Positions 52,046 to 61,984 of a DNA stretch of 64,000 nt are shown here, piece by piece. A program made the translations under genes and the position numbers. The stretch is from DASRDU01 sp035560235. Its GTDB lineage: Bacteria > Acidobacteriota > Blastocatellia > RBC074. The stretch's first letter is position 1. Each line of letters opens with the position of its first letter. The notes beneath the pieces were generated by a model. It was not told where the DNA came from. It ran no database searches and was given only the letters and a program-made list of their open reading frames with translations. Where the stretch lies: positions 1 to 64,000 of the forward strand of contig DATMAG010000079.1 in the NCBI GenBank assembly GCA_035560235.1. Reading direction: 5' to 3'.

Positions 52046-52594
52046 TTACTGCCATTCGTTCAGATAAAACAGGACGGCGTCGTAAAGCGAGGCTGCCGTG
52101 CCGTCGCTTGCCAGGGCGGCGGCTTCGGCGGAAGCGCCGGGTTCGGGGCTGACGAGCAGGGTGCGGCATCCGGCGCGGCGTCCGGCCTCCATATCCGAGA
52201 GTGAATCACCGATCAGCACTGAGCGCGCCGGATCAAGCGAAGGGAAATCGCGCTGAGCCTGACGGATCAGGCCCGGTTCCGGCTTGCGACAGTCGCACTC
52301 TCCCTGGTCGTGAGGACAGTGATAAATTGCCGCGATCCGCGCTCCGGCCTGTTCGAGTTCCGCAAGCATCCGCGTGTGAATGTCGCGCAGGTCGGCTTCG
52401 GTCATCAGACCGCGAGCGATGCCGCGCTGATTGGTGACGACGATCAGCCGCAGTCCGGCTGCGGTCAGCATTTGCAGGGCTTCCTTCGCGCCGGGCAGAA
52501 ACTCGAACTCAGCCCGGGTTCTGACATACGCGCCCGGCAACCGGCGATTGATCACCCCATCACGATCAAGAAAGACTGTGTCGAAGGGCAGCAT
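52046..52594 (-). CDS. GmhB-like HAD phosphatase (heptose bisphosphate phosphatase type)
   Basis: A 182-residue HAD enzyme. Catalytic FLDRDGVIN (motif I, two Asp), VVTNQRGIARGLM (motif II), the zinc-binding YHCPHDQGECDCRKPEPGL typical of GmhB, and LIGDSLSDMEAGRRAG (motif IV). GmhB removes the 7-phosphate from manno-heptose 1,7-bisphosphate, so heptose in the polysaccharide is possible. No other heptose genes are in the window, so histidinol-phosphate or another sugar phosphate is an alternative substrate. Confidence 0.9.
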   Translation of the reverse strand: MLPFDTVFLDRDGVINRRLPGAYVRTRAEFEFLPGAKEALQMLTAAGLRLIVVTNQRGIARGLMTEADLRDIHTRMLAELEQAGARIAAIYHCPHDQGECDCRKPEPGLIRQAQRDFPSLDPARSVLIGDSLSDMEAGRRAGCRTLLVSPEPGASAEAAALASDGTAASLYDAVLFYLNEWQ

Positions 52595-52632
52595 AATTGA
52601 TGCAGTGTGAAGTCTCGTGCGCCGGGCAGGCT

Positions 52633-53925
52633 TCAGCGGTTTCCGCTGTGTCGTTCAGTGCGGCGCGGGAATGAAGAGGTGCGGCTTGCGGTGCTTTCGA
52701 TCAGCTGCGCCATCTGCTCCATCAGCGGCGTCCAGTTGTATTCGTCCTCGACAAAGCGCCGGGCCGCCTCGCCCAGTTCCTCACGGAATGCGGCGTCAGC
52801 AATCAGCTTCAGCACCGCTGCGGCATATTCAGCCGTGTCGCGCGCGACCAGCAGATGCTCGCCGTCTTCGGCCTTCAGACCGGCCACGACATCGGGCGAG
52901 GCCACCACTGCGCGGCCCGAAGCCATCGCTTCGAGCGCTTTGTTCTGCACGCCGCGCGCAATCCGCAGCGGAATGACGCAGACGGTCGCCGCCGCCAGGT
53001 AAGGCCGCACGTCTTTGACAAAGCCTGTGACCTTCACTCCCGGCTGTTCGGCCAGCCGGATGACCTCAGGAGTCGGATCGCTGCCGACGATCAGAAATTC
53101 GGCGCGCGGTTCGCGCTGACGAATGAGCGGCAGGACTTCTTCAGCAAAATAACGCACGGCTTCGACGTTCGGGTAATAGTCCATCGCGCCGGTAAAAACG
53201 ATGCGCACCGCCTCCGGGTCGGTCAGGAAACGACGTTCGCCGGGCGGCAGGCTTTCGGGCGCAAACGGCGGGAACGCATCGGGCCGGAAGCGTTCCAGAT
53301 CAACCCCGTTCGTGATCGAATGCAGCCGCGTGTGGCGCGTGAATTCATCGAGTTCATCGAGCAGCGCGATTTCACGCGGCGCAATCAGCACCGTGTGGGC
53401 GTGAGTTCTGATGATTCTGTATTCGTACCGCCGCAGCCGCTTCCACTCGATGCCGTAAACCCACGACATCGGCCAGTTCAGCTCGCGGGCGTAATCGCGA
53501 TACTTCTCAGAATCAACATCGCCCATATCAATCACCGCGCGAGAGGCGAGTTCCGCAGGCACATACTGCGTCATTGTCGAAGACCAGACGTAAACGGCTT
53601 CGATCCCGTGTTCTTCCACGACGCGGCGCACGGCCCGGCGCATCGCGCGCGAGCCGAAATAACCGAATGAGAGCGGCTTCGGACTCAGCAGGTTCAGCGC
53701 CGCCTTCACGCTTGATGAGCGGCGATGGCGCGGAACGAGCGTGACCGAAGCGCAGAATTTCGCCAGTTCGACCTGCGCGCTGAGTTCTTCAATGGTTTCG
53801 GCAAAGGCCAGCAGATGAACTTCGTGACCGCGTTCGGCCAGCGTGCTGAGGACTCTGAACGGACGCACCTGCGTGCCCTTCTGTGGCGGATACGGAGTGC
53901 GGTGCGTGAGGCAGAGAATCTTCAT
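52633..53925 (-). CDS. GT4 sugar transferase, XrtA/PEP-CTERM-associated (TIGR03087 type)
   Basis: A 430-residue GT-B enzyme. The N-terminal KILCLTHRTPYPPQKGTQVR followed by PFRVLSTLAERGHEVHLLAF, and the central VIDMGDVDSEKYRDYA, are characteristic of the exosortase-associated stp1-type subfamily. The C-terminal GT4 region has IVFTGAMDYYPNVEAV and PLRIARGVQNKALEAMASGRAVVAS. First gene of the four-gene minus unit. The 281-bp gap upstream (53926-54206) holds no gene. Confidence 0.92.
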   Translation of the reverse strand: MKILCLTHRTPYPPQKGTQVRPFRVLSTLAERGHEVHLLAFAETIEELSAQVELAKFCASVTLVPRHRRSSSVKAALNLLSPKPLSFGYFGSRAMRRAVRRVVEEHGIEAVYVWSSTMTQYVPAELASRAVIDMGDVDSEKYRDYARELNWPMSWVYGIEWKRLRRYEYRIIRTHAHTVLIAPREIALLDELDEFTRHTRLHSITNGVDLERFRPDAFPPFAPESLPPGERRFLTDPEAVRIVFTGAMDYYPNVEAVRYFAEEVLPLIRQREPRAEFLIVGSDPTPEVIRLAEQPGVKVTGFVKDVRPYLAAATVCVIPLRIARGVQNKALEAMASGRAVVASPDVVAGLKAEDGEHLLVARDTAEYAAAVLKLIADAAFREELGEAARRFVEDEYNWTPLMEQMAQLIESTASRTSSFPRRTERHSGNR

Positions 53926-54206
53926 TACTTTTCCTGTTCGCTCGGGTTACTGACCGGGGGATCAGGCAGAAGTAATACCATCAAAGCCGGGGGTTGGCAA
54001 TCAGGGAATCAGGCCGCCCAGGGCCTGAACTGAAGAGCCTGAACCGGGCAAAAGGTTAAGGAAAAAATGCTGGCATTTGGCGGGTTGTCGTGGCATTCTC
54101 ATCCGGCCCCCTGTAAACTGCCACCCCTGTCGGACTACCCCCGAAACATTCCGCTTCCAGTTGGCCAGTTCCAGTCGGGTGCAGGTGTGTGGTCAGCCGA
54201 AATCTT

Positions 54207-55295
54207 ATGGTGAAACTGCTTAATGTCGTGGGCGCGCGCCCGAACTTCATGAAGATGGCGCCGATTGTGGCCGAAGTTGAGCGGCGCGGACGCGAAATCT
54301 CTCAGGTTCTGATTCACACGGGACAGCATTACGACGAAGCCATGTCGGCTTCGTTCTTCCGCGACCTGGGAATGCCGGAACCGGAGGTGAATCTGGAAGT
54401 CGGCTCCGGCACGCACGCCGAACAGACGGCGCGGGTGATGCTGGCCTTCGAGCCGGTGCTGCAGGCCGAGCGGCCCGACTGGGTGGTCGTGGTCGGAGAT
54501 GTCAATTCCACGCTGGCCTGTGCGCTCGTGGCGAGCAAACTCGGCGTCAAAGTCGCGCACGTCGAAGCCGGATTGCGGAGCAACGACTGGACGATGCCTG
54601 AAGAAGTCAATCGCGTGCTGACCGACCGGCTCTCAGATCTGCTGCTGACGCCGAGCGCCGATGCTGACGAGAACCTCAGACGCGAAGGCCTCAGCGCCGA
54701 CAGGATCGAGCGCGTCGGCAACGTGATGATTGACACGCTCTTTCGCCAGCTTGAAGTTTCGCGGCGGTCGCCCGTGCTGGAGCAGCTTGAACTCAGGCCG
54801 CGTGAATTTGCCGTGCTGACGCTGCACCGGCCGGCGAATGTGGATGACGCGCAGGTGCTCGGGCCGCTGCTGATGGCGGTGGGCGAAATTGCCCGCCGGA
54901 CTCCGGTCATCTTTCCGGCGCATCCGCGCACCCAGGCGCGCATTCGGGAATTCAGACTCAGCGTGCCGGACGGAGTACACGTTCTCAGTCCGATGGGGTA
55001 TATTGACTTCCTCCGGCTCTGGAGCAATGCGCGGCTGGTGCTGACCGATTCGGGAGGTCTGCAGGAAGAGACGACCGCACTCGGCATTCCGTGCCTCACC
55101 TTACGCGAAAACACCGAACGCCCGATCACTGTCGAGCAGGGCACCAATCGCGTCGTCGGCTGCGATCCCGCGCGGATTACGGCTGCCGCCCGCGAAATCC
55201 TGGCGAGCGGCGCTGAGCGTCCGGCGCGGATTCCCGAACTGTGGGATGGCCGGGCCGCAGAAAGAATCATCAGCGCCCTGCTGGCGCGCGCCTGA
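54207..55295 (+). CDS. wecB: UDP-N-acetylglucosamine 2-epimerase (non-hydrolysing)
   Basis: Interconverts UDP-GlcNAc and UDP-ManNAc, supplying an activated amino sugar. The 362-residue GT-B-like fold shows NVVGARPNFMKMAPI, HTGQHYDEAMSASFF, GTHAEQTARVML, VVGDVNSTLA, HVEAGLRS, LTLHRPANVD, LVLTDSGGLQEE and ITVEQGTNRVVG, all at conserved places. ATG at 54207 is chosen; GTG at 54189 is possible. It implies ManNAc or a derivative in the exopolysaccharide. Confidence 0.95.
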   Translation: MVKLLNVVGARPNFMKMAPIVAEVERRGREISQVLIHTGQHYDEAMSASFFRDLGMPEPEVNLEVGSGTHAEQTARVMLAFEPVLQAERPDWVVVVGDVNSTLACALVASKLGVKVAHVEAGLRSNDWTMPEEVNRVLTDRLSDLLLTPSADADENLRREGLSADRIERVGNVMIDTLFRQLEVSRRSPVLEQLELRPREFAVLTLHRPANVDDAQVLGPLLMAVGEIARRTPVIFPAHPRTQARIREFRLSVPDGVHVLSPMGYIDFLRLWSNARLVLTDSGGLQEETTALGIPCLTLRENTERPITVEQGTNRVVGCDPARITAAAREILASGAERPARIPELWDGRAAERIISALLARA

Positions 55296-55382
55296 GCGTC
55301 AGCGCTGGAAACAGCGGCGCTTTCGGCGTGAAATAAAGTCTCGGATTTCGCCGTTTGAGAAACATCACCCGTACTTCTGACA

Positions 55383-56282
55383 ATGTCAGCAACTCTCGCA
55401 GACAAGGAAAAGGAAAAGGAGATCTCTGTCGCCGTCCCGGCTGAGGCTGGTGAGGCTGAGCCGGTGCTGCAGAACACGATCGAATGGAGCGACAGCCTGG
55501 TGGCTCACGCGCGCGAGTTGTGGAACCACTGGGAACTGCTCCTGCTCGTGACGCAGCGCGAAATCAAGGTGCGCTATCAGCAGACGGCGCTCGGCGTGGC
55601 GTGGGCCATCCTGCAGCCGCTTTCGCTGATGCTGGTCTTTTCGATCTTCTTTTACTACTTCGCCAACATTCCGAGCGAAGGGCTGCCGGTGCCGCTCTTT
55701 TATTACAGCGGGCTGCTGCCGTGGACTTTTTTTGCGACGGCGCTCTCGTTTGCGATTCCGAGTCTGATTTCAAACTCGCACATCATCACGAAAATCTATT
55801 TCCCCCGCGAAGTCATTCCCCTCGCCAGCGTCCTGGCGGCTTTCGTGGATTTTCTGGTGGCCTCGGCGGTCTTTGTCGGAATGCTGATCTGGTATCGCAT
55901 TCCGCCGACGTGGAATCTGCTCTGGTTCATTCCGCTGCTGCTGATTCACCTGGTCTTTACCGTCGGCCTGTGTCTGGGCGCTTCGGCCTTCACCGTGCTT
56001 TACCGTGACGTGCGGTTCACGGTGCCGCTGATTATTCAGATCTGGATGTTCGCGTCTCCGATTCTCTATTCGACCGAGCGCATCCGGGGCACGACGCGGA
56101 TGTGGTATATGACGCTCAATCCGATTGCTGCCATCATTGACGGTTATCGCCGCTCGATTCTGCACGGTCAGCCGCCGGAACTGCGTTATGTGGCCAGCGC
56201 CGCCGCCGTGTCATTCATCGCGCTGTGGCTGGGCTATAAATATTTCAAGCATCTGGAAAGACAGTTCGCAGACATCGTCTGA
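55383..56282 (+). CDS. wzm: Polysaccharide ABC exporter permease (Wzm type)
   Basis: A 299-residue membrane protein with six hydrophobic segments after a charged 50-residue N-terminus. The ABC-2 polysaccharide-export pattern is clear: TQREIKVRYQQTALGVAWAILQPL, FFYYSGLLPWTFFATAL (given partly), ITKIYFPREVIPLASVLA, and YSTERIRGTTRMWYMTLNPIA. It exports a completed chain across the inner membrane together with the next gene's ATPase. Confidence 0.93.
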   Translation: MSATLADKEKEKEISVAVPAEAGEAEPVLQNTIEWSDSLVAHARELWNHWELLLLVTQREIKVRYQQTALGVAWAILQPLSLMLVFSIFFYYFANIPSEGLPVPLFYYSGLLPWTFFATALSFAIPSLISNSHIITKIYFPREVIPLASVLAAFVDFLVASAVFVGMLIWYRIPPTWNLLWFIPLLLIHLVFTVGLCLGASAFTVLYRDVRFTVPLIIQIWMFASPILYSTERIRGTTRMWYMTLNPIAAIIDGYRRSILHGQPPELRYVASAAAVSFIALWLGYKYFKHLERQFADIV

Positions 56283-56352
56283 GGACGACTGTGTGCCGAC
56301 CGGAATCCGGGCGGGTCGCGCCCCGGCTGATTTCGTCACTCGCCATTCGCCT

Positions 56353-57642
56353 ATGAAGATCATCACTCTTGACCGGGTTTCAAAGCGGTATCGGCTGAGC
56401 CGTCTGGGTTCGCGCTCAATTCGTGAGGAACTGGTGCGCACCTTCGCGAAACTCAGGCCCGGACACGTGGCGGAAGAACGCAGCGACGAATTCTATGCGC
56501 TCCGCGAAGTCAGCCTGCAGATCGAACGGGGCGAAACCGTCGGCTTCATCGGCCCGAACGGCTCGGGCAAAAGCACGCTGCTCAAGCTGCTCTCGCGCAT
56601 CATCTACCCGACGAGCGGCAAAATCATCGTCAACGGCTCGGTCGCTTCGCTGATCGAGGTCGGCGCGGGCTTTCATCCCGAACTGACCGGACGCGACAAC
56701 ATCTATCTGTACGGTTCGATCATGGGCATGAAGCGCGCCGAGGTGCGGCAGAAATTCGACCGCATCGTCGAGTTTGCCGAGATGGCCCGCTTTCTCGACA
56801 CGCCCGTGAAGCACTATTCTTCAGGTATGTACGTGCGGCTCGGGTTCGCCGTCGCCGCGCACATCAACCCGCAGGTGCTGCTCGTGGATGAAGTCCTCGC
56901 CGTCGGTGACGCCGCGTTTCAGAGCAAGTGTCAGCAGCGCATCGAGGAACTCCGGCGCGGCGGCATGACGATCTTCTTCGTCTCGCATGATATGGCGGCG
57001 GTCGAGCGGCTCTGTGATCGCGTCTACTTTCTGCAGCAGGGGCAGGTGCGCTCGGTCGGCGAGCCGCAGCAGGTCATTCACGATTATTACAACGCGGTGC
57101 TCTTCCGGCACGCGCCGACGAGTTACAGCGAATACAGCCACATCGAAGCGCAGCTTGGCTCAGGCGATAACGGGACGCGCGCGGCTGAGATCAGAAACGT
57201 GCGCTTTCTCAACCGCGACGGCCAGGAGATTGACACCATCTCGACCGGCGAACCGCTGATTGCCAGAATCGAATACACGGCCTATCAGACGATTGAAGAC
57301 CCGGTCTTCGAACTGCTCTTCTATTCCGCCGAAGGCCATCTGCACACGCATTACACAACGGCCATCAACGGCGAGCCGATTCCGATGCTGCAGGGCAGCG
57401 GCGCGGTCGAGATCACCTGCGAGGAGTTCGGACTCACGCCGGGGCTGTTCAAGATTGATGCGCTGCTCGTGCGACGCGGCGCGATTGACGCTTACGACCG
57501 CAAGCCGCGCCAGTACCTGATCAAGGTCATGCCCGGCAGAAAAGTGCGCGGGATGTTCTATTCGCCGCATCAGTGGCGGCTGCTGCCGACGGATGAGATC
57601 CGGCAGCAGAGCGATGCCGCCGCTGAGCAGCGATACCTGTAA
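56353..57642 (+). CDS. wzt: Polysaccharide ABC exporter ATPase with Wzt-type C-terminal domain
   Basis: A 429-residue ATPase. Walker A GPNGSGKST, Q-loop region, signature YSSGMYVRLGFAVAAHI, Walker B VLLVDEVLAVGDAAF and the H-loop FFVSHDM lie in the first 260 residues. The remaining 170 residues form a beta-sandwich like the carbohydrate-recognition domain of Wzt, which reads chain-end modifications. ATG at 56353 has a short spacing from wzm; longer frames overlap wzm. The adjoining methyltransferase may make the chain-terminating mark it recognises. Confidence 0.93.
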   Translation: MKIITLDRVSKRYRLSRLGSRSIREELVRTFAKLRPGHVAEERSDEFYALREVSLQIERGETVGFIGPNGSGKSTLLKLLSRIIYPTSGKIIVNGSVASLIEVGAGFHPELTGRDNIYLYGSIMGMKRAEVRQKFDRIVEFAEMARFLDTPVKHYSSGMYVRLGFAVAAHINPQVLLVDEVLAVGDAAFQSKCQQRIEELRRGGMTIFFVSHDMAAVERLCDRVYFLQQGQVRSVGEPQQVIHDYYNAVLFRHAPTSYSEYSHIEAQLGSGDNGTRAAEIRNVRFLNRDGQEIDTISTGEPLIARIEYTAYQTIEDPVFELLFYSAEGHLHTHYTTAINGEPIPMLQGSGAVEITCEEFGLTPGLFKIDALLVRRGAIDAYDRKPRQYLIKVMPGRKVRGMFYSPHQWRLLPTDEIRQQSDAAAEQRYL

Positions 57643-57670
57643 CTTTGAGCAGTCGGCAATTGACGGATCT

Positions 57671-58576
57671 ATGAGTCAGACGAACGTTGAAAGATGGTGC
57701 GAGGCGCTGCTGCTCCCCGGTGAAACGGAGATCAGCAGCAGCGGCGTGCGCGAACTGGCCGAATATTTCGGCCTCAGCCCGGACGAGGCGCAGCAGCTGT
57801 GCGACTCGTCGCTGGCCGACTCAAGGCAGGAATGGGAAACCGCGTCACGCGAGACGAAGGAAGCGATTCTGGATTTTTATGACCGCACGCGCAGCTACAT
57901 CTTCGAGCATGTCTGGTGGCACGCTACTGACACAAGGAGCAATGCGATCAACGTCGAGATCATTGATTACGCCTGCCGATGCGGGGCGCGGGCTTATCTG
58001 GATTTCGGGTCAGGCGTCGGCGCAAATGCGATTCTGGCGGCGCGCAGCGGTCTGAGTGTGACGCTGGCCGATGTTTCAAAGACCATGCTCGATTTCGCGC
58101 GCTGGCGGCTGGAACGGCGGGGGCTGAAGGCGAACTTCATTTATCTGCGCGAACAGCCGCTGCCGCGTGAGAGTTTCGATTTCATCACCGCGCTCGACGT
58201 GATGGAACACCTGCCGCGCCCGGCGGAAGAAATCAGCCGGATGAGCGCGGCGCTCAGAACCGGAGGGCGGCTGATCTTCAACGCCCGTCCGGGCTTCGAT
58301 GCCGAGCGGCCCATGCACCTGCTGGCGACGATGTATCCGGTGCGGCGCGGGCTGCGCGGCAGCGGGCTGCGCGCCGAAAATGACGAGGACGCTGCCCACC
58401 TCCGGGCGCTCGATTATTACGTCTTTCGCAAGAGCAGCGATGGCGCGCTGATCAATCTGGGCTGGCGGATGTATGACAGTCTGCGTTTCGGGCCGCTGGC
58501 CGAAGCCGTCTTTCAGCGCCTGGCGACGGCGCAGAAAAATAAATCACAGCACGAGCAGGCGACGACACAACCCTGA
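57671..58576 (+). CDS. SAM-dependent methyltransferase
   Basis: A 301-residue protein. An N-terminal helical segment (ELAEYFGLSPDEAQQLCDSS) precedes the Rossmann fold: YLDFGSGVGANAILAARSG (motif I), VTLADVSKTMLDFARWRLERRG (motif II), SFDFITALDVMEHLPRPAEEI and LRTGGRLIFNARPGF. Its place directly after wzt suggests methylation of the exported polysaccharide, perhaps as a chain terminator. That is inference from context. Confidence 0.88.
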   Translation: MSQTNVERWCEALLLPGETEISSSGVRELAEYFGLSPDEAQQLCDSSLADSRQEWETASRETKEAILDFYDRTRSYIFEHVWWHATDTRSNAINVEIIDYACRCGARAYLDFGSGVGANAILAARSGLSVTLADVSKTMLDFARWRLERRGLKANFIYLREQPLPRESFDFITALDVMEHLPRPAEEISRMSAALRTGGRLIFNARPGFDAERPMHLLATMYPVRRGLRGSGLRAENDEDAAHLRALDYYVFRKSSDGALINLGWRMYDSLRFGPLAEAVFQRLATAQKNKSQHEQATTQP

Positions 58577-58597
58577 GTCGGCAGAATCAGTAAAGGC

Positions 58598-59617
58598 ATG
58601 ACAGAGGCTGCGAAAACAGAAGCACCGCCGAAGGTAAGCGTCATCATTCCCGCTTACAACATGGCTGCCTACATCAGCGAGTCGGTCAGTTCCGTGCTGG
58701 CGCAGAGCTTCACTGATTACGAAATCATCGTCGTCAATGATGGTTCGACCGATGAGACCGAGCGGATGCTGGCGCCGTTTATGGACCGGATCACTTATGT
58801 GCGACAGCAGAATCGCGGCCTGAGCGGAGCGCGCAATGCCGGGCTGCGACTGGCGAACGGCGAGTATGTGGCGCTGCTCGATGCCGATGACATCTGGCTG
58901 CCGGGCTATCTGGAAAAGATGGTGGCGCTGCTTGAGTCTGAAGCCGCGCCGGATGTGGTCTATCCGAATGCGATTCTCTTCGGCCTGCCGCGCTGGGACG
59001 GGAAACTTTTTCAGGACATCTATCCGTCCTCGACTCCGGTGACGCTCGAAAAGCTGCTCGCGCGCGAATGCACGGTCTTTGTGTCAGTGATGTGCCGCCG
59101 CAGCCTGATTGTCGAAGTCGGCCTCTTTGATGAACGAATCAGAGAGGGCGGCGAGGACTTCGACCTCTGGCTGCGGATGGCGCAGCGCGGGTGTCGCTTC
59201 GCCTTCACGACCGAGCCGCTCGTGAAATATCGCAAGCGCGCCGATTCGCTTTCCAGCAGCGAGGAGCGGCTGGCGCGCAGCACGCTTTACATCTGCGAGA
59301 AGTTCCTGGCCGGGGAGGGTCACGCACCGCAGGCAGCCCGGCTGGTCGAAGGACTCAGGGCCGAGGCGCAGGCCAGAATCAACCGTTCAATCGCTCTGCA
59401 GAAGATCACGGCGCGCGATTTTGACGGCGCGTCCAGACACCTGTCGCTGGCCAATTCCTACTTTCGCAGCTTCAAACTGACGCTGGCCGGTGCAGCGCTG
59501 AAAATCATGCCGGAACTGCTGGCCAGAATGATGGAGCGGCGGCAGAAACTGGCAGGCTCAGGCAACGGAGCCGCAGGTGCAGACACAGCCCCCGGAAAGA
59601 ATGAATCGCAATCCTGA
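58598..59617 (+). CDS. Glycosyltransferase family 2
   Basis: A 339-residue GT-A enzyme: VSVIIPAYNMAAYISESVSSVL, IIVVNDGSTDETERML, VALLDADDIWLPGYLEKM with the DxD, and GGEDFDLWLRMAQ as the acceptor-side acidic motif. No membrane segment. The C-terminal 90 residues are helical and basic. Overlaps the next glycosyltransferase gene by 17 bases. Confidence 0.9.
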   Translation: MTEAAKTEAPPKVSVIIPAYNMAAYISESVSSVLAQSFTDYEIIVVNDGSTDETERMLAPFMDRITYVRQQNRGLSGARNAGLRLANGEYVALLDADDIWLPGYLEKMVALLESEAAPDVVYPNAILFGLPRWDGKLFQDIYPSSTPVTLEKLLARECTVFVSVMCRRSLIVEVGLFDERIREGGEDFDLWLRMAQRGCRFAFTTEPLVKYRKRADSLSSSEERLARSTLYICEKFLAGEGHAPQAARLVEGLRAEAQARINRSIALQKITARDFDGASRHLSLANSYFRSFKLTLAGAALKIMPELLARMMERRQKLAGSGNGAAGADTAPGKNESQS

Positions 59618-60599
59618 ACTGACTTTACCAACTCAGCCGGAACTTCCGGTCGCCCCCCGCCGGAACTCACTGATGAGTGACCGCGCTACAGGCCGGATCG
59701 AAACCAGGGTCACGAAACTGAGCGTGATTATCGCCACCCGCAACCGGGCGGCCTCGCTGCGCGTGACGCTGGACCGGATCTTTGCGCAGAAGTTCAGCGG
59801 TCAGTACGAATATGAAATCATCGTCGTCAACAACGCTTCGACCGACGACACCGAAGAGGTCATCAGAACTCATCCCGCCACGCGGGACGGCAGGCTGCGG
59901 TACGTGCTGGAATCGCGGCGGGGCCTTTCACTGGCGCGCAATGCCGGGCTGGCCGTGGCCGCAGGCGAGGTGATTGCCTTCACCGACGACGACATTCTGG
60001 TAGCTGAGAACTGGCTGGACGAAATTTACCGCGAGTTCAGCGCCGATCCTGAACTCGGACTGCTCGGCGGGCGCGTGCTGCTGGCGCACCCCGGACTGCA
60101 GCCAATCGCCATCGTCGAGAATGAAGAGCGGCTCTGCATCGAGGGCACGGATCATCTGGCCTTTGCCATTGGCGCGAACATGGTGTTCCGGCGCGAGGTT
60201 TTTGAAAAAGTCGGCAACTTCGATGTCCGGCTCGGCGCAGGCTGCTTCCACGCGGGTTCGGATGATACCGATATGATTTATCGCGCGCTGCGGGCCGGCT
60301 TCAGGGCGCTCTATGCGCCCAATGTGGTCGTTTATCACGCTCACGACCGCCGCACCATCGAACAGGCCGTCAGTCTGGAATTCAATTACGGCAAGGGCGG
60401 CGGCGGGTTTGTCATGAAACATATTCTGGAAGGCGACCTGCACGCCCTGCGGATGATGTACTGGAACATCTATCATCTGCTCACAAGCAGGCGGCGGGCG
60501 GCAGCGCATTCTCCTGAACTGCGGCAACGGGTGCGCGCCAACCTGCGCGGTTATCTGATCGGCCTGGCAGCGACGCCGCTGCTGCTGCGCCGACAATAG
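59601..60599 (+). CDS. Glycosyltransferase family 2
   Basis: A 332-residue GT-A enzyme: LSVIIATRNRAASLRVTLDRIF, IIVVNNASTDDTEEVI, GEVIAFTDDDILVAENWL with a DDD metal site, and a C-terminal catalytic-type GSDDTDMIYRALRAGF. A Pro-rich N-terminal extension of about 24 residues is probably disordered. ATG at 59601 (GGAAAG just upstream) is chosen, but ATG at 59673 is also plausible. Confidence 0.88.
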   Translation: MNRNPELTLPTQPELPVAPRRNSLMSDRATGRIETRVTKLSVIIATRNRAASLRVTLDRIFAQKFSGQYEYEIIVVNNASTDDTEEVIRTHPATRDGRLRYVLESRRGLSLARNAGLAVAAGEVIAFTDDDILVAENWLDEIYREFSADPELGLLGGRVLLAHPGLQPIAIVENEERLCIEGTDHLAFAIGANMVFRREVFEKVGNFDVRLGAGCFHAGSDDTDMIYRALRAGFRALYAPNVVVYHAHDRRTIEQAVSLEFNYGKGGGGFVMKHILEGDLHALRMMYWNIYHLLTSRRRAAAHSPELRQRVRANLRGYLIGLAATPLLLRRQ

Positions 60600-60677
60600 T
60601 CTCAGGCCCGGTGTTTTTGCCGTGTATTTCAAACCGCCCCGCCGCCCGGCTGAGCCGGCGGAAACGAGAATGTTGCG

Positions 60678-61955
60678 ATGAATTCCCGCATCCCCCAGAA
60701 GCAGGCTGACGAAAAGGTGAACATCGCCTTTTTCGAAAACGGCATCAGTTTTGGCGGAGCCGTGACCTGTCTGGCGATGCTGATTCGCGGTCTGGACAGG
60801 AACAGATTCCGGGCCGTAGTGCTTTCATCGCACAATGATGATTCCTCGCGGCGGATGATCGAAGAAGCGGGCGGTGAATTTCTCTTTGTCAGACAGTACC
60901 GCCGGGCGAAGTGGATCGAAGCGCTGACCCGGCGGCTGAGCGGGCTGAAGCTGCTCAAATATCCGCTCCTCGCCGTGATTCTGTGTTACGAAATGCTCGT
61001 GCGCGCCTGGTACGGATGGCGGGCCTCGCGAGTGCTGGCGCGCCATCAGACGCATCTGGTTCATCTCAACAACAGCACGGCGAGCAATCTGGAAGGCATC
61101 CTCGCGGCGAAACTGCGGCGTGTCAAATGCGTGCTGCACCTGCGCGGCTATGAATACAATTCGCCGGAGATCAGAATCGCCGCCCGGTGGATTGACTATT
61201 TCATCGCCATGTCCGGCTCGGTCGCGGATTCGCTGACCGGCCTCGGCGTGCCCCGCGCGCGGATTCAGGTGATTTACGACGGCATTGATTTTCAGGAGTG
61301 CCGCAGCAAATCAGCCGAACCGCTCGACGCGTTTGAATTCGGCAGCTTCAACATCGGCGTGGTCGGCATTCTGATTCCCTGGAAAGGGCAGCGCGTCTTC
61401 ATCGAGGCCGCAAATATTCTGGTCAATGAAATGAAGCTGCGCGACTGCAAATTCTTTCTGATCGGCGACGTGGTGCCGGGCGGCGAGGCTTACCGGCGGG
61501 AACTTGAGAAGCTCGCGGCTGATGCCGGCCTTGACGGGCAGATAGTCTTTGCCGGGCATCAGGACAATGTTTTCAAGTTTCTCAACCGGCTGGATGTCGT
61601 GGTTCACACTTCGATTCTGCCGGAACCTTTCGGACGCGTAATTATCGAAGCGATGGCAATGGAAAAGCCCGTCATCGCGACCGGCATGGGCGGCCCGCTC
61701 GAAATCATCGAACATGGCCGCGACGGCATTCTGATTCGTGAAAACGATCCGCGCAGTCTGGCGCAGGTGATTTACGACCTGCATCGCAACTCGGCGCAGC
61801 GCCAGCAGCTTGCGCACGAGGCCCGCCGGAAAGTCGAAGCGCGGTTTTCGCTGAACCGTTTTGCCGAAGAACTGGAGCGGGTTTATGACAGTCTGAACGG
61901 AATGCGCCCGGTAAAAACTGCCGCCCTCGGACAGGTTGATCAGACGCGGGGATAG
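60678..61955 (+). CDS. Glycosyltransferase family 4
   Basis: A 425-residue GT-B enzyme. The N-terminal part has IAFFENGISFGGAVTCLAMLI and VHLNNSTASNLEGILAAKL. The C-terminal GT4 domain has NIGVVGILIPWKGQRVFIEAA, FAGHQDNVFKFLNRLDVVVHTS, PEPFGRVIIEAMAMEKPVIAT and the E-x7-E-type catalytic segment. A hydrophobic stretch (about 92-110) may associate with the membrane. It is followed by an inverted heptad repeat. Confidence 0.9.
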   Translation: MNSRIPQKQADEKVNIAFFENGISFGGAVTCLAMLIRGLDRNRFRAVVLSSHNDDSSRRMIEEAGGEFLFVRQYRRAKWIEALTRRLSGLKLLKYPLLAVILCYEMLVRAWYGWRASRVLARHQTHLVHLNNSTASNLEGILAAKLRRVKCVLHLRGYEYNSPEIRIAARWIDYFIAMSGSVADSLTGLGVPRARIQVIYDGIDFQECRSKSAEPLDAFEFGSFNIGVVGILIPWKGQRVFIEAANILVNEMKLRDCKFFLIGDVVPGGEAYRRELEKLAADAGLDGQIVFAGHQDNVFKFLNRLDVVVHTSILPEPFGRVIIEAMAMEKPVIATGMGGPLEIIEHGRDGILIRENDPRSLAQVIYDLHRNSAQRQQLAHEARRKVEARFSLNRFAEELERVYDSLNGMRPVKTAALGQVDQTRG

Positions 61956-61984
61956 CTGCGACAGGCGCAACAGACAGCAACGCT

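Noticed and set aside
54091..54125. Sigma-54-like TGGCAT elements before wecB
   Set aside because: Exosortase loci are sometimes sigma-54 dependent, but the distance from TGGCA to a TTGC-like -12 element is wrong in both candidates.
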